NCBI GenBank assembly: GCA_943704525.1
Contig: CALSCQ010001052.1
Span: 1-22,555, forward strand
Source: Pigoraptor vietnamica
Lineage: Eukaryota; Opisthokonta; Filasterea
Direction: 5' to 3'
Length of the DNA stretch: 22,555 bases
Part shown: positions 8,004 to 22,555 of the stretch, piece by piece
Position numbering within the stretch: the first letter of the stretch is position 1
How the letters are laid out: the number at the start of each line of letters is the position of its first letter
Notes under the pieces: model-generated
The model's database searches: none
The model's input: the letters and a program-made list of their open reading frames with translations, nothing else
What the model was told of the DNA's origin: nothing
Translations under genes and position numbers: made by a program

Positions 8004-11000
8004 ATGGCCACAGTGGTGCGTGTCTTTTTTGCATTGTAGATGTGTGTTGAATTGTGGCCGTGTGGAGTGTGTGTGTGTGTGGGGGGGGGTGCTGTGTACT
8101 GCGGTGTCAGCTTCTCCTTATCTCCTGTCGACGGTGATGCGCTTTTGTGGGTACTATTTTTTGCCATTGAATGGCACAGCATGCGAAAGGCTCTCTGCTG
8201 TTACTTGGACGCCTATGTCGCTGTGCCCTTCGCCCATTTCGCCGCCCTACGCCCTTGCCGTGATTGTGTTTTTCTCGCTATTGGTTTCGATGCGAACAAG
8301 GCTGTTGCGAAACCTTTCCTTCTCTGCGACGCATGACCGATATCCTCTCTTTCTCTCTCGCCCGCTTTCGCGTGCGCAGTCCTACGGTGGCGTTGTTCGC
8401 CAGCGACACGGGACGCCTGACGGCAGTTCGGGCGCTCTGGGAAGTTACGAGGGTAGCAGCGCCCCACAGGGGGACGCGGCTGCTCCGCCGTACGAAGCGA
8501 GGATGTCGCGAACAGAACAGCCGCCGCTCTACTCTCACGACCGATACCACTCTGATAAGGGCCTCGGAGACCCCCTGGATTTGAGTCCGCGCGTGGCCGA
8601 CTTGCGACCAGTATCACTTGGGGGTGCGTTTGGCGCCTATTGTTGTGTGTATGTGTGTGTGTGCATGCGTGCGTGCGTGCGCGCCTGTGTGTCGCTGTTG
8701 CCTTATTGCACCTGCGTTCGTCACTGACGTGTTCTCTTCCCACTCCCCCAGACATTGCGGCGTGGTATGGCCATCGGATTGGCTTTCACGGGTTTATCTT
8801 TCTCGCAATCACCGCCTTTTCCTTTGCGAGCCACTTTGCGTACCTCGGCGAGCCGCAGTCGGTCGTGTGAGTGTCTTTATAAGCGAACGTTGTTGCTTCG
8901 TTCATCCTCTGTGTCGTTATGCACTTCTGTCGCACCAACGGTGGGCTGTGTCTCATACACTCCCCTCCCTTTCTCTCTCTCTCTCCCTCCCCCTCTCTCC
9001 ACAGCTGGGACGAGACGCACTTTGGCAAGTTTGCGAATGGCTACATCAAGGGCGAGTTCTTTTTCGACGTGCACCCGCCCCTCGGGAAGCTGCTGATTGC
9101 CTTTGCGGGTTACCTCACGGGGTACAAGGCGGACTTTGAATTCAAGGAGCCTGGACAGGTGCGCGTGCGCGAGTGTGCCTGCCCACGTGTTTTTCTCGTT
9201 TGCAAGTCGTGTGTGTGTATATATGTGTGTGTGCGCGCGCGTGCGCGAGTGTGCGTGCCCACGTGTTTTTCTCGTTTGCAAGTCGCACATGTATGTGTGT
9301 GCGTGAGCGCCCGTGTGCATTCTGTGCGTGTGGTGTATGCTGTTGCAAGGCGAAGGCTCGTCTTCGATATGCGTGCGTGCTCCGCCGCCACTCACTCACG
9401 CATGCCACTGCTCATCAGGCGTATGGGGAGGCGCACTATTATGGCATGCGAGCCTTCTGCGCGCTTCTCGGCTCTCTCCTAGCGCCCGTCATGTACCTCA
9501 CCGTGCGCGAAATGACGTTGTCCCCGACGTCCGCCGCGCTCGCGTCGTGCCTGCTGGCCTTCGACACTGGCACGCTCACGCTCACCCGCTACATTCTGCT
9601 GGACCCGCCGCTCCTCCTGTTTGTGATGCTGTCGGTATTTTGCGCGTCCAAGTTCTCGTCGTGCGGGGACGCGCACTTTTCGCGGCGGTGGTGGGTCTGG
9701 CTCTCGCTGACGGGGGTGTCGCTGGCGTGCGCCTTCAGCGTCAAGTGGGTCGGGCTCTTCATTATTGCCTATGTCGGGCTCATCACGGTTGCGGACCTGT
9801 GGGATCTCTTGGGCGATCTGTCGCTCTCAAAGGTGCGTGTGCCCGTTGTGTGTGCGCGCGTGCGCGAAAGCCACTTCTTGCCAGCGGCGCCTGTCTTCTC
9901 GTGTGTCCAATGCCGCTCACCCCTCGCCTCTTCGTTGTGCAGCGAGTGCTGCTTGAGCACTTTATGGCGCGCGTGGCGTGCCTCATCATTCTTCCCGCGA
10001 TCATCTACACGGGCTGCTTTTACGTCCACTTTTGGGCGCTGCCTCGGAGCGGTCCTGGCGACGGCTTCATGAGCACCGCCTTCCAGACGACGCTCCAGGG
10101 CAACGAGCTGTACGGACTCACCGTGCCCGAGGGTGCGTGTCGCGATCAGCGCTGTCTCGTTTTGCTTTTCAGTGTTGCGCATGCAGTGCAGCGATAGGCG
10201 CATCGATCAGTCGCTCATACGCTTGTGATCGCACCCGCAGAGATTGCGTACGGCAGCATCATCTCGCTAAAGAACCGGCGAAGCAGCGGCGGCCTTCTGC
10301 ACTCGCACGCGCACCTCTACCCCGACGGCGTGGGTGCGCGGCAGCAGCAGATTACGGCGTACCAACACAAGGACTCAAACAACCACTGGCTGATCAAGCG
10401 TGCGACGGGCGAACGGCCGCAGGACGAACCCGTTCCCCAGCACATTAAGCACGGTGCGTGCGTGTTTGCGTGTGTGCGCGTGCGTTGCGTGTGTGGGATG
10501 CGCGATTGCTTGTGTGCATGCGTGGCTGTGTGGATGTGCAAAAGCGGCATTGTTTGGTGCTCACTCTTGTTCGTGTGTGGCTGCCACAGGTGACATCATT
10601 CGCCTTGAGCACGTGAACACGCGCCGAAATTTGCACTCGCACCGTGAAAAGGCGCCGATAACAACGCGCCACTTTCAGGTGCGCTTTGCGTCGCAACTCT
10701 GGATTGTGCGGGGCAATCGCCCGTGTCTCTATCTTATTGCTATTACTGTGTCACTTATGTTCGCTGCTATAATGACGCGTGTCTGCTCTCTCTCTCTCTC
10801 GCTCTCTCTCGCGCGCGCGCGCTCTCTTCCCCCAAGCGGAGTCGATGGACACACGTGTATGATTGAAGCTGATCGGACATCTCTCTTCTCCCACCAGGTG
10901 ACTGGGTACGGCAACGAAGGCGTGGGTGACACGAACGACCTCTGGCGCGTGGAGGTGGTCAACATGCCGCCGGGCGCCGAGGGGAAAGCAGCCCACGTGC

Positions 11001-12164
11001 GCGTGGTGACGTCCGTGATACGCCTCATTCACGTGGGGCTGGGGTGCGCCCTCCACTCGCACGGGAAGAACCTCCCCAAGTGGGGCTTTGAGCAGCTCGA
11101 GGTGGGTCGGATGGCCATTGCGAGGCGCTGTTTGTGTGCGTGTGTGGCTGCGTGAGGGAGAGTGTCATCCAGCCGGCTCGGTTGCTGACGTTGTTGCCTC
11201 CTGTGCGTGTTTGCGCAGGTGTCTTGCAATCCGAGCGTTCCCGACAGCGACAATTTGTGGAACGTCGAGGCCCACATTAATCCGCGACGTGAGTGTCTGG
11301 CCCACTCTTGCGTGCGAATGGTGTACGTGTTCCTTACGCCCTCCTGACCACTCCCACTCCCACGCACACAGTGCCCGCGGGCAAGTCGGTGTCCTTCCGC
11401 CCGTCGTTCATCTCGTCGCTGCTGGAGCTGCACGTGGCCATGGCGGAGGTGAACAACGGCCTCAAGCCGAAGGAGGGCGAGATTACGTCGCGCCCGTGGA
11501 TGTGGCCGGTCGACTACCGCGGCCAGCGCTTCACGGGATGGGGCGATAAGGACCACCGCGTGTATCTTCTCGGCAACCCCTTTGTGTGGTACTTTTGCCT
11601 CGGCACGATGGCCCTCTTTGTGCTGTTCCTGGGCATTCACGCGCTCATGATGCAGCGCGGGTTTGTCGAGCCCAGCTGGAACAAGGGTGGGTGTCGCGGA
11701 GCGTGTGTGTTTGTGTTTGTGTGTGTGCGTGTGTGGACGCTGTTGGGACCTTTGCTATCTGAAACGTCTCTGCGCCAAGCAATCGCTGTTGTCTCAACTG
11801 TGTGTTTTCCCCTCTCCCTTCAGAGCGCAAGCGGCGGCTCGTGTGGAACGGCGTGTGGCTGCTCGTCGGCTGGGCCCTCCACTACTTTCCCTTCTTCCTC
11901 ATGGGGCGCGTGCTCTACTTTCACCACTACTTCCCCGCGCTCCTCTTTTCGTGCATGCTGACGGGCATTGCGGTCGACTACCTCCTCACGTCGATCCGCC
12001 AGTGGCTCGGCCACAAGCGGCGCTATGTGTACTATGCCCTCAACGCGCTGCTCTATGGGGCGATCGCCTCCAGCTTCTTCTGGTTCCGTCACGTGACGTT
12101 CGGGATGACCGGGCCTCTCTCGGATTACCAGTACTCGAAGCTCCTTTCTTCGTGGGAGTTCTAG
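8004..12164 (+). CDS. POMT2: Dolichyl-phosphate-mannose:protein O-mannosyltransferase, PMT2/POMT2 subfamily, 12 exons
   Basis: Transfers mannose from dolichol-phosphate to Ser/Thr of secretory proteins in the ER membrane; PMT2-type enzymes work as heterodimers with PMT1/POMT1. Exons: 8004-8015, 8380-8623, 8752-8866, 9005-9158, 9419-9832, 9943-10132, 10241-10453, 10590-10678, 10898-11101, 11219-11288, 11372-11686, 11824-12164; 2361 bases, 786 aa (POMT2 about 750). The first luminal loop has WDETHFGKF (about 125-133) with the catalytic Asp-Glu pair at about 126-127, then [12 protein letters not shown]. Several hydrophobic helices follow (exons 5-6). Three MIR repeats span about 378-569 ([33 protein letters not shown]), and the C-terminal helices carry [33 protein letters not shown] and [10 protein letters not shown] favour PMT2/POMT2. 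The 12-nt first exon (MATV) is the least certain part. Confidence 0.93.
8640..8695. repeat. TG/GCGT microsatellite in PMT2 intron 2
   Basis: Short TG array followed by GCGT units, immediately after the 5' splice site (donor at 8624), sense strand TG. Confidence 0.75.
9165..9285 (+). repeat. 76-bp-period tandem duplication in PMT2 intron 4
   Basis: Positions 9165-9209 and 9241-9285 match over 45 bases with one difference. They share GCCCACGTGTTTTTCTCG and flank a TG/GC microsatellite. The first copy starts within six bases of the donor site. Confidence 0.9.
10454..10545. repeat. TG/GCGT-rich tract in PMT2 intron 7
   Basis: Imperfect GTGCGTG/TGTG units beginning at the donor gtgcgt, sense strand TG. 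Confidence 0.7.
10787..10830. repeat. (CT)n/(CG)n tract in PMT2 intron 8
   Basis: CT repeats interrupted by CG repeats, about 70 bases before the acceptor at 10897. Confidence 0.75.
11700..11736. repeat. TG-rich tract in PMT2 intron 11
   Basis: Imperfect TGTGTT/TGTG units shortly after the gtgggt donor at 11687, sense strand TG. Confidence 0.65.
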
Positions 12165-12366
12165 GAGGCAATGGGGTCCCTTGTGGTGGGACGGATGTGT
12201 CTGCGTGTGTGCGTCGCGTGCGTGCGTGCTGCGTGCGTGCGTCTGCGCGGTATTTCTTTGGAGGGTTGCTTGTTCCGTCCGTTTGCAACGCCGTTCAAGC
12301 ACGGGCGGAGAGGGCGAAAGGCGCGGCACTGGCTGCTCGTCTTTCTCGTTCCCGCCATGTGGCGCG

Positions 12367-12411
12367 TTGCTTTCTCGTACTTTGTATTGCTTTCTCGTAC
12401 TTTGTATTGCC
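12367..12411. repeat. 20-bp tandem duplication
   Basis: TTGCTTTCTCGTACTTTGTA is present twice head-to-tail with a 5-base partial third copy, about 200 bases after the PMT2 stop codon. Confidence 0.95.
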
Positions 12412-12866
12412 CATAGCGTGCGGTGTGCGTGCGCGTGCCGTTCTGTTAACCGGTGCCCGTGTGGGCATCCTACTATGGCGTTTATTCATTGCGTTGCGTC
12501 GCGTTGTTTTGCCACTTTCTTGTGTCGAGCGGCGCATATGCGCCGTTTCGTTAGGATAAAGAACATTGGAGAAGAACGTGCATTCGTTATAGTAGGCGCT
12601 ACTCAGAAAAAAAAAATGGATCTGGCGACCGTGCGGGCGACCACATTATTGGGGCGCTATTGTAACAGGAACACCCTTGACCTTTCTGCGGTACTGTGCT
12701 GGGCGCGCAGGCGTACTTGATGCGAACTCGGCTGAGCCTGAGAAGAAAACTGTCCGGTCAGGGGTCAGTACCCCTTGGCTGGGCGCTAAGCGTCAAGTCA
12801 AAGCCGCGGTGCCGTCTGAACAGCCGTTGTCGACCTTGAGCGACCCACAACCAACAAAACAAACCC

Positions 12867-12905
12867 AACCGAGAAAGAAAAAAAAGGGGAAAAAAAGGCT
12901 CGGTT
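12867..12905. other. Inverted repeat with purine-rich loop
   Basis: AACCGAG (12867-12873) pairs with CTCGGTT (12899-12905) across an almost all-purine loop. It lies about 30 bases beyond the F-box/LRR stop codon. On that gene's transcript the loop would be U/C-rich, so it may be a 3'-end element; this is inferred from position. Confidence 0.5.
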
Positions 12906-12936
12906 TCCTGATTTATAGGTCTCGAACCAACAGCGC

Positions 12937-14844
12937 TCAGACCGACACCGGCAGTGGATTCAACTTTCGGACATGCTCCAGGGGACTCCGGTCAATGATA
13001 GGGCACCCGCGAACGCTGAGAACGCATACTCGAGTGAGAGACGAAACGTCCGCCACGCCTCTGCAATTGTTGAGTACGAGCGTGTGGACGGTGCCGAGGG
13101 TGGAGACGTCCGACACGTTTGTATCGCTGAGATCCAGGTCGTGGACGCCGCCCAAGCACGAAAAGTCCGCGATAAGTTTGCACCCCTTCAACTTGAGCGT
13201 GTGCACGTGACCGAGCGCAGAGACGTCCCTCACCGGGCATTCCGACAGATTGAGCGTGTACACGGCCCCGAGCATCGACACGTCCTCCACATTGCACGCC
13301 GTCAGGTCCAGAACGCGGACGCCGCCGAGCGCGGAGACGTCCTTTACCAACCGGCAGTGTGACAGGATGAGTGTGTCGAGATGGCCGAGCGCGCTGACGT
13401 CTTCGTTCTCCGCGCTGCTCAGCTCCAGCGTGTGGCAATTCGCCAGCGCAGCGATGCCTGTGACGTGTTGCACGTCGCGCACGCGCAGGGTGTGAACGCC
13501 GCCAAACGCAGACAGGTCCCACTTTACGTGCGTCGTCGTAGACACATCGAGCGTGTGCATGGATCCGAGCGCTCTGCACACCTCGTCTGTCACGTCAAAC
13601 GTCGATTCGCTGATATTGAGTTCGCGAACGCCCCCGAGGTACTCGAGACCGCTCAGTTCGCGCACGGAGGTCAAGCGAAGCGTGTGCACGCGCCCAAGCG
13701 CCGACGCGTCCACGTGACGTCGATAGGAGAGGTCGAGCGTGTGGACTCCCGCGAGAACCGCGACATTGCTCACAGCCCAACAGCGCGATAAGACGACCGT
13801 GTGCACAGCACGCGCCTCCGAGACGTCCACAAGCGAAGCCGACATCGACAGGTCGAGAAAGTGCAGGCGCGCGAGCTCCGGGGGAACGGACGTAAGCGAC
13901 GAATGCAGCCAGGTGAACGAGCGCAGGAACGGCGAGCACGGCAGTCCCTTCACGTGCTCGCAGTAGTCGAGAGTGACCTCGCGCACGCTTTCGAGGGGAG
14001 ATAGATCGAATGAGTTCATGACGTCGAGAGCAACGCGGTGCGCGTGCCGCAGCGGCGTGAGATCCGTGACAGGCGCGCCAGCCTCCGAGAGCCGACACTT
14101 GAACAGGTCGACATCACGCACGCCCGCGAGGCACGTCAAGTCCGTGACTGCGTTCATGAGATACACGGAGCGGAGCTTGCGAAAGGAGGGCCAGACGATC
14201 GGCTTCTCCCTGACATCGAGACGGAGCACGGAGGCGTTGGAGAGGTGCGAAATGTCGGGTGTCGGCGAACCGGACGACAGCGCAATATCCACCGTGTGCA
14301 CGCCCTCAAGGGGCGACAAGTCGTCCGCGTTGCACGAGAACACGTCGATGTGCGGAACGAATCTGAACACTTCGTAGCAGTAGTCTTGCGGCCTGGAAAA
14401 CGCGGCGGTATGGACGCCCGCGAAGGGCGACAAGTCCGCAACGTCTTCCCTTCCCTCGAGCACTAGGCGATCGACAGGTATGCACTGCTTGACCTCCTCG
14501 CGAAAGGCGACGTCCGCAAGGTACATGCGGTTGTACAGCGGCCACAGGCGGTAGAGGCGAACACGGCGCAAGAGCGCGCGGAACCGGCTGTTGACCCTGC
14601 TCAGCGCGGCGACGTCCGTTGGCGCGAGGTGTGGAATAATGTGCGCGACAATTGTCTCTGCGGGGAGGGCATTGAGGCTGGGCCCACACAGGCGCACGCG
14701 TGCGTCCGACATGTCGCCGCTGTGGCGATGTTCACGGAGAGCGCGTAAAATGGGGATAAAAAGGGATTGCACGTGGACGATTTTTTGAATTTCCGCGTGT
14801 CCCCCACTGACTGTCCGGACACGGGGCATTGGCGCTCGATGCAT
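12937..14844 (-). CDS. F-box protein with about 20 leucine-rich repeats, intronless
   Basis: Up to 635 aa in one open frame. An F-box-like segment (LPAETIVAHIIPHL, then DVAALSRVNSRFRALLRRV) lies at about residues 59-95; F-box proteins dock substrates to SCF ubiquitin ligases through Skp1. The rest is a run of roughly 22-24-residue LRRs of the form LGxVHTLxLSxCxxVxDVSA, most regular from about 330 onwards (e.g. LGHVHTLKLKGCKLIADFSC). LRR arrays bind protein partners. The first 44 residues carry no recognised motif, and a second ATG at 14712 (MSDARVRL) just before the F-box is an equally good start. A TTTAAA lies seven bases before the first ATG, which favours the later start if it is a TATA-like element. 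No intron is needed, unlike its intron-rich neighbours. No partner or substrate can be named. Confidence 0.88.
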   Translation of the reverse strand: MHRAPMPRVRTVSGGHAEIQKIVHVQSLFIPILRALREHRHSGDMSDARVRLCGPSLNALPAETIVAHIIPHLAPTDVAALSRVNSRFRALLRRVRLYRLWPLYNRMYLADVAFREEVKQCIPVDRLVLEGREDVADLSPFAGVHTAAFSRPQDYCYEVFRFVPHIDVFSCNADDLSPLEGVHTVDIALSSGSPTPDISHLSNASVLRLDVREKPIVWPSFRKLRSVYLMNAVTDLTCLAGVRDVDLFKCRLSEAGAPVTDLTPLRHAHRVALDVMNSFDLSPLESVREVTLDYCEHVKGLPCSPFLRSFTWLHSSLTSVPPELARLHFLDLSMSASLVDVSEARAVHTVVLSRCWAVSNVAVLAGVHTLDLSYRRHVDASALGRVHTLRLTSVRELSGLEYLGGVRELNISESTFDVTDEVCRALGSMHTLDVSTTTHVKWDLSAFGGVHTLRVRDVQHVTGIAALANCHTLELSSAENEDVSALGHLDTLILSHCRLVKDVSALGGVRVLDLTACNVEDVSMLGAVYTLNLSECPVRDVSALGHVHTLKLKGCKLIADFSCLGGVHDLDLSDTNVSDVSTLGTVHTLVLNNCRGVADVSSLTRVCVLSVRGCPIIDRSPLEHVRKLNPLPVSV

Positions 14845-15237
14845 GCTCTTTAAATGCGATCCAGAGCCTCAATACCCTTCCCGCAAAGACAATGTCAGAA
14901 TGCACAGCCCGTGTGGACGAGTGCGCACGTCAGAAAAAGTGCCGAACATCCACTAATGAACGCCATTGACTAAATTCTGTCCACAGTCGCCGTCGCTTGT
15001 TTTCGACCGAATGAATGGGCGCCTTCATTGAACGCGTGCCGCAATAACGCAAACCGACAACACACAACGTACATGCACACGCAACTGCGCTTATACAAAC
15101 AAGACACACCGACAGCCGCCACGCAGCCACAGAGCAGTTGACGCACGACCCATAAGCGCCGACCCTTGTGTTCTCAACGTGCGAACGCCCGTCCATGTGG
15201 CGCCGCAGGCTGACTTACTGTTACATGCGTGATGAGA
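14845..15237. other. Spacer between F-box/LRR start and p101-like stop
   Basis: Should contain the promoter of the F-box/LRR gene and the 3' end of the p101-like gene, both transcribed leftwards. TTTAAA lies at about 14851-14856. I see no gene here. Confidence 0.5.
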
Positions 15238-20774
<5,537 letters not shown>

Positions 20775-21789
20775 GGTGTAAGAGCGCCCTCAGAGTGTCG
20801 CGAGAGAGGGCCTCTTCGCTCGCACTTTTTGTTCTCTCCCTCAATCTCTTGAAGGCGTGACAAGGGGTGTCTCGTACTCCGATACTAGAGCTTTTTCTCA
20901 GCGTCGCACGTGCGCTGACATGGCCGCGAACGCACAAGAACCACTGCGATTTCGTCGGCATTGCGTGTGTGCCGACTTTCTTTGAAATCTGTGTCCGTGT
21001 GGGGTCTAACAATAGGGTTACTCAGCCGTCCCTTGTGAATTGAAGAAGGCCTTAAAAATGGATCCGAAAACGGCTTTGTTTACAGTCGGTAACACTCACC
21101 ATGGCCTACACTTCTCGCATCCCTTGGCCCCACAGCTCTCTCCGCCACGGCCGGCGGGCGGCTCCATGCGATCAGTCGGCAGGCCGTTGCGCGCACTCAG
21201 TCAACATTGGCTCCTGGCGTCAAAGTTAGTGTGAGTGGAATTGTCAGCTTCACGGTATGGCAATTACTGGATGCAACCTTCTTTGCTGAACTCACTGCTG
21301 ACCGGTCGGCGCGTGGTCTGCCGGAGTTTTGCCGGGGGGACTGAACGGCCGGCCGGGACCGGGCACCGCTCTCGAGAGACATTCACTGATTTGCGAAGAG
21401 GGCCTCCATTGACATTGTCATCGCAACTGCGCATGCCCCTCTTTGGACAGCCGTCTGTGCGCCGCACTCTATCGACGCGCACCGACACCAACTGAACACC
21501 AGCGTATCTGAGAACAGCGGGCCGCCGTACGGCGTGACTGCCGACACCACTGGCGTCCTGCCGGGACCGGCGCGAATCTTTTTCCGGTGTTCTCGCCGAA
21601 CAGTCCGCAGTCTCCCCTTCTTTATTCAGCTGTGCGTTAAGACAGTTGGTTGTACGCGCGCCCTTTGCCAGTTATTAACGCAAACGTGTGACGGCGAGTC
21701 GTGGCGCTATTATATGTCAAAGGAAAAAAAAAGAGTTCAGCCGTTGTGACCAAACTGACACGGACGTGAGACGATTCCCTGAAATCACT

Positions 21790-21902
21790 ATACGCCAATT
21801 TCCATACAAATCGCCATTAACTATTGCCCTGATGATAACCGAACTTCGCGGTTCTCCAAAATCCCGGGAGACCCTCTTTTTCCATACGCCAATTTCCATA
21901 CA
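21790..21902 (+). repeat. 19-bp direct repeat pair
   Basis: ATACGCCAATTTCCATACA is exact at 21790-21808 and 21884-21902, spacing 94 bases. Both copies lie in non-coding sequence. Confidence 0.9.
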
Positions 21903-22107
21903 GTCATCGGGAAGTGGCATCGGGGCAAGCGCAGTGAGGGCGAACACCGCCATCTTTTTTGTTCTCAGAGGCAAACACACCCTTCTATTGCCCACAGAGG
22001 CAAACACACACTTGCAGTGTACCAATGCGCGCTTGTCGTTGTTGCTCCGTGTCTCGCTTGCGACTGTTCAGACCGGAGCGTCGCCGGCGGGCGGCCGGGG
22101 GAAGGAA

Positions 22108-22133
22108 GGGGGGGGGGGGGGGGGGGGGGGGGG
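22108..22133. repeat. Poly-G run of 26
   Basis: Uninterrupted G homopolymer embedded in G-rich sequence. Length in the assembly may be unreliable. Confidence 0.95.
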
Positions 22134-22535
22134 AGGGTGCGCCCGTGACCGTGAGCCGGCCAAATCACCCGAGCCCATGAGCACACAGCACGCGCAACTT
22201 TTCACGGTGCTACTGTAACATCTCTGGTACTCAGTTTATGAGCATACATAAAATTGGGGAGAGAATACCTTTGCATTTCGGCACCGTCTCTACACTGGCG
22301 GTCAGGCTAGTACGGCCACCCATGAATGTGTTTTAAGGCGATCATGCAAAAGCCCTTTCCTTATGTCACATGCAACTCCGACGTGCGCCCTCCGTTTGCG
22401 CACAGTCAAAGCTTGTGGCAATAGTGGATATAGGGTCCGCTGACTGATGCCGCGTAGCCGACGGCACTCTCAGTCACTGAGACAGGGCAAATTGGGGCAG
22501 TAACACGATGGCGCGACTTTAGAAGTTCGCATACT

Positions 22536-22555
22536 CCCCCCCCCCCCCTCCCCCC
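22536..22555. repeat. Poly-C run at right edge
   Basis: Thirteen C, one T, then six C up to the last base. As on the left, the window stops in low-complexity sequence. Confidence 0.95.

Larger units (their letters stand above)
12165..12936. other. Convergent spacer between PMT2 and F-box/LRR genes
   Basis: Holds a 20-bp tandem duplication (12367-12411), a palindromic GGGGTCAGTACCCC near 12769, and a hairpin-forming purine-rich stretch (12867-12905). Frames here are short and unlike any family I recognise. No clear polyadenylation signal; GGATAAAG near 12553 is only a weak candidate. Confidence 0.55.
20775..22555. other. Right-hand intergenic region, no convincing gene
   Basis: The first few hundred bases should hold the p101-like promoter. 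A codon-like open stretch on the plus strand from about 21112 to 21345 is not assigned to any family with confidence. A 19-bp repeat ATACGCCAATTTCCATACA occurs at 21790-21808 and 21884-21902, next to a CACTAT element at 21786. AGAGGCAAACACAC occurs twice near 21967 and 21997. The tail after 22200 shows nothing I can name. Confidence 0.5.

Noticed and set aside
12905-12990. GGTTCGAGACC on the minus strand, resembling a tRNA B box
   Set aside because: No matching A box, no acceptor-stem pairing, and it overlaps the end of the F-box/LRR coding region.
12973-14466. Plus-strand open frames opposite the F-box/LRR gene
   Set aside because: Their residue patterns mirror the LRR codons on the other strand (periodic HVERV/RRDV) and match no family; GC-rich coding often leaves the opposite strand open.

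Overview
The window is nuclear DNA from a GC-rich, single-celled-type eukaryote whose genes carry many short spliceosomal introns. I cannot place the species. The gene set is an ABCG half-transporter, a two-box HMG protein, a PAP phosphatase (BPNT1), a PMT2/POMT2 protein O-mannosyltransferase, an F-box/LRR protein and a homologue of the class IB PI3-kinase adaptor p101. This points to a protist near the animal/fungal/amoebozoan part of the tree, and is not bacterial, viral or plant-like. I saw no rRNA, tRNA, CRISPR array, retrovirus-like element or DNA transposon.

Layout: 94-2569 (-) is the 5' part of an ABCG transporter that runs off the left edge. 2570-3986 is an AT-rich divergent intergenic region. 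3987-4526 (+) is an intronless double-HMG-box protein. 4527-5022 is a convergent spacer with a VIT-domain-like relic. 5023-6814 (-) is BPNT1 in 7 exons. 6815-8003 is a second AT-rich divergent spacer. 8004-12164 (+) is PMT2/POMT2 in 12 exons. 12165-12936 is a convergent spacer. 12937-14844 (-) is an intronless F-box/LRR gene. 15238-20774 (-) is a p101-like gene in 13 exons. 20775-22555 has no convincing gene and ends in homopolymer runs.

Exon models were built by hand from reading-frame continuity, splice phase and GT(GC)...AG boundaries. In BPNT1, PMT2 and p101 every phase closes and the protein lengths (304, 786 and 922 aa) fall close to their families' sizes. Most introns start GTGCGY or GTGGGY rather than GTRAGT, and many carry GT-rich microsatellites near the donor.

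The genes do not form one pathway. They touch vesicle/membrane transport (ABCG), chromatin (HMG), sulfate/PAP metabolism (BPNT1), ER glycosylation (PMT2), ubiquitin-ligase substrate choice (F-box/LRR) and GPCR-to-PI3K signalling (p101). The most notable item is the full-length p101 homologue, a subunit best known from vertebrate leukocytes.
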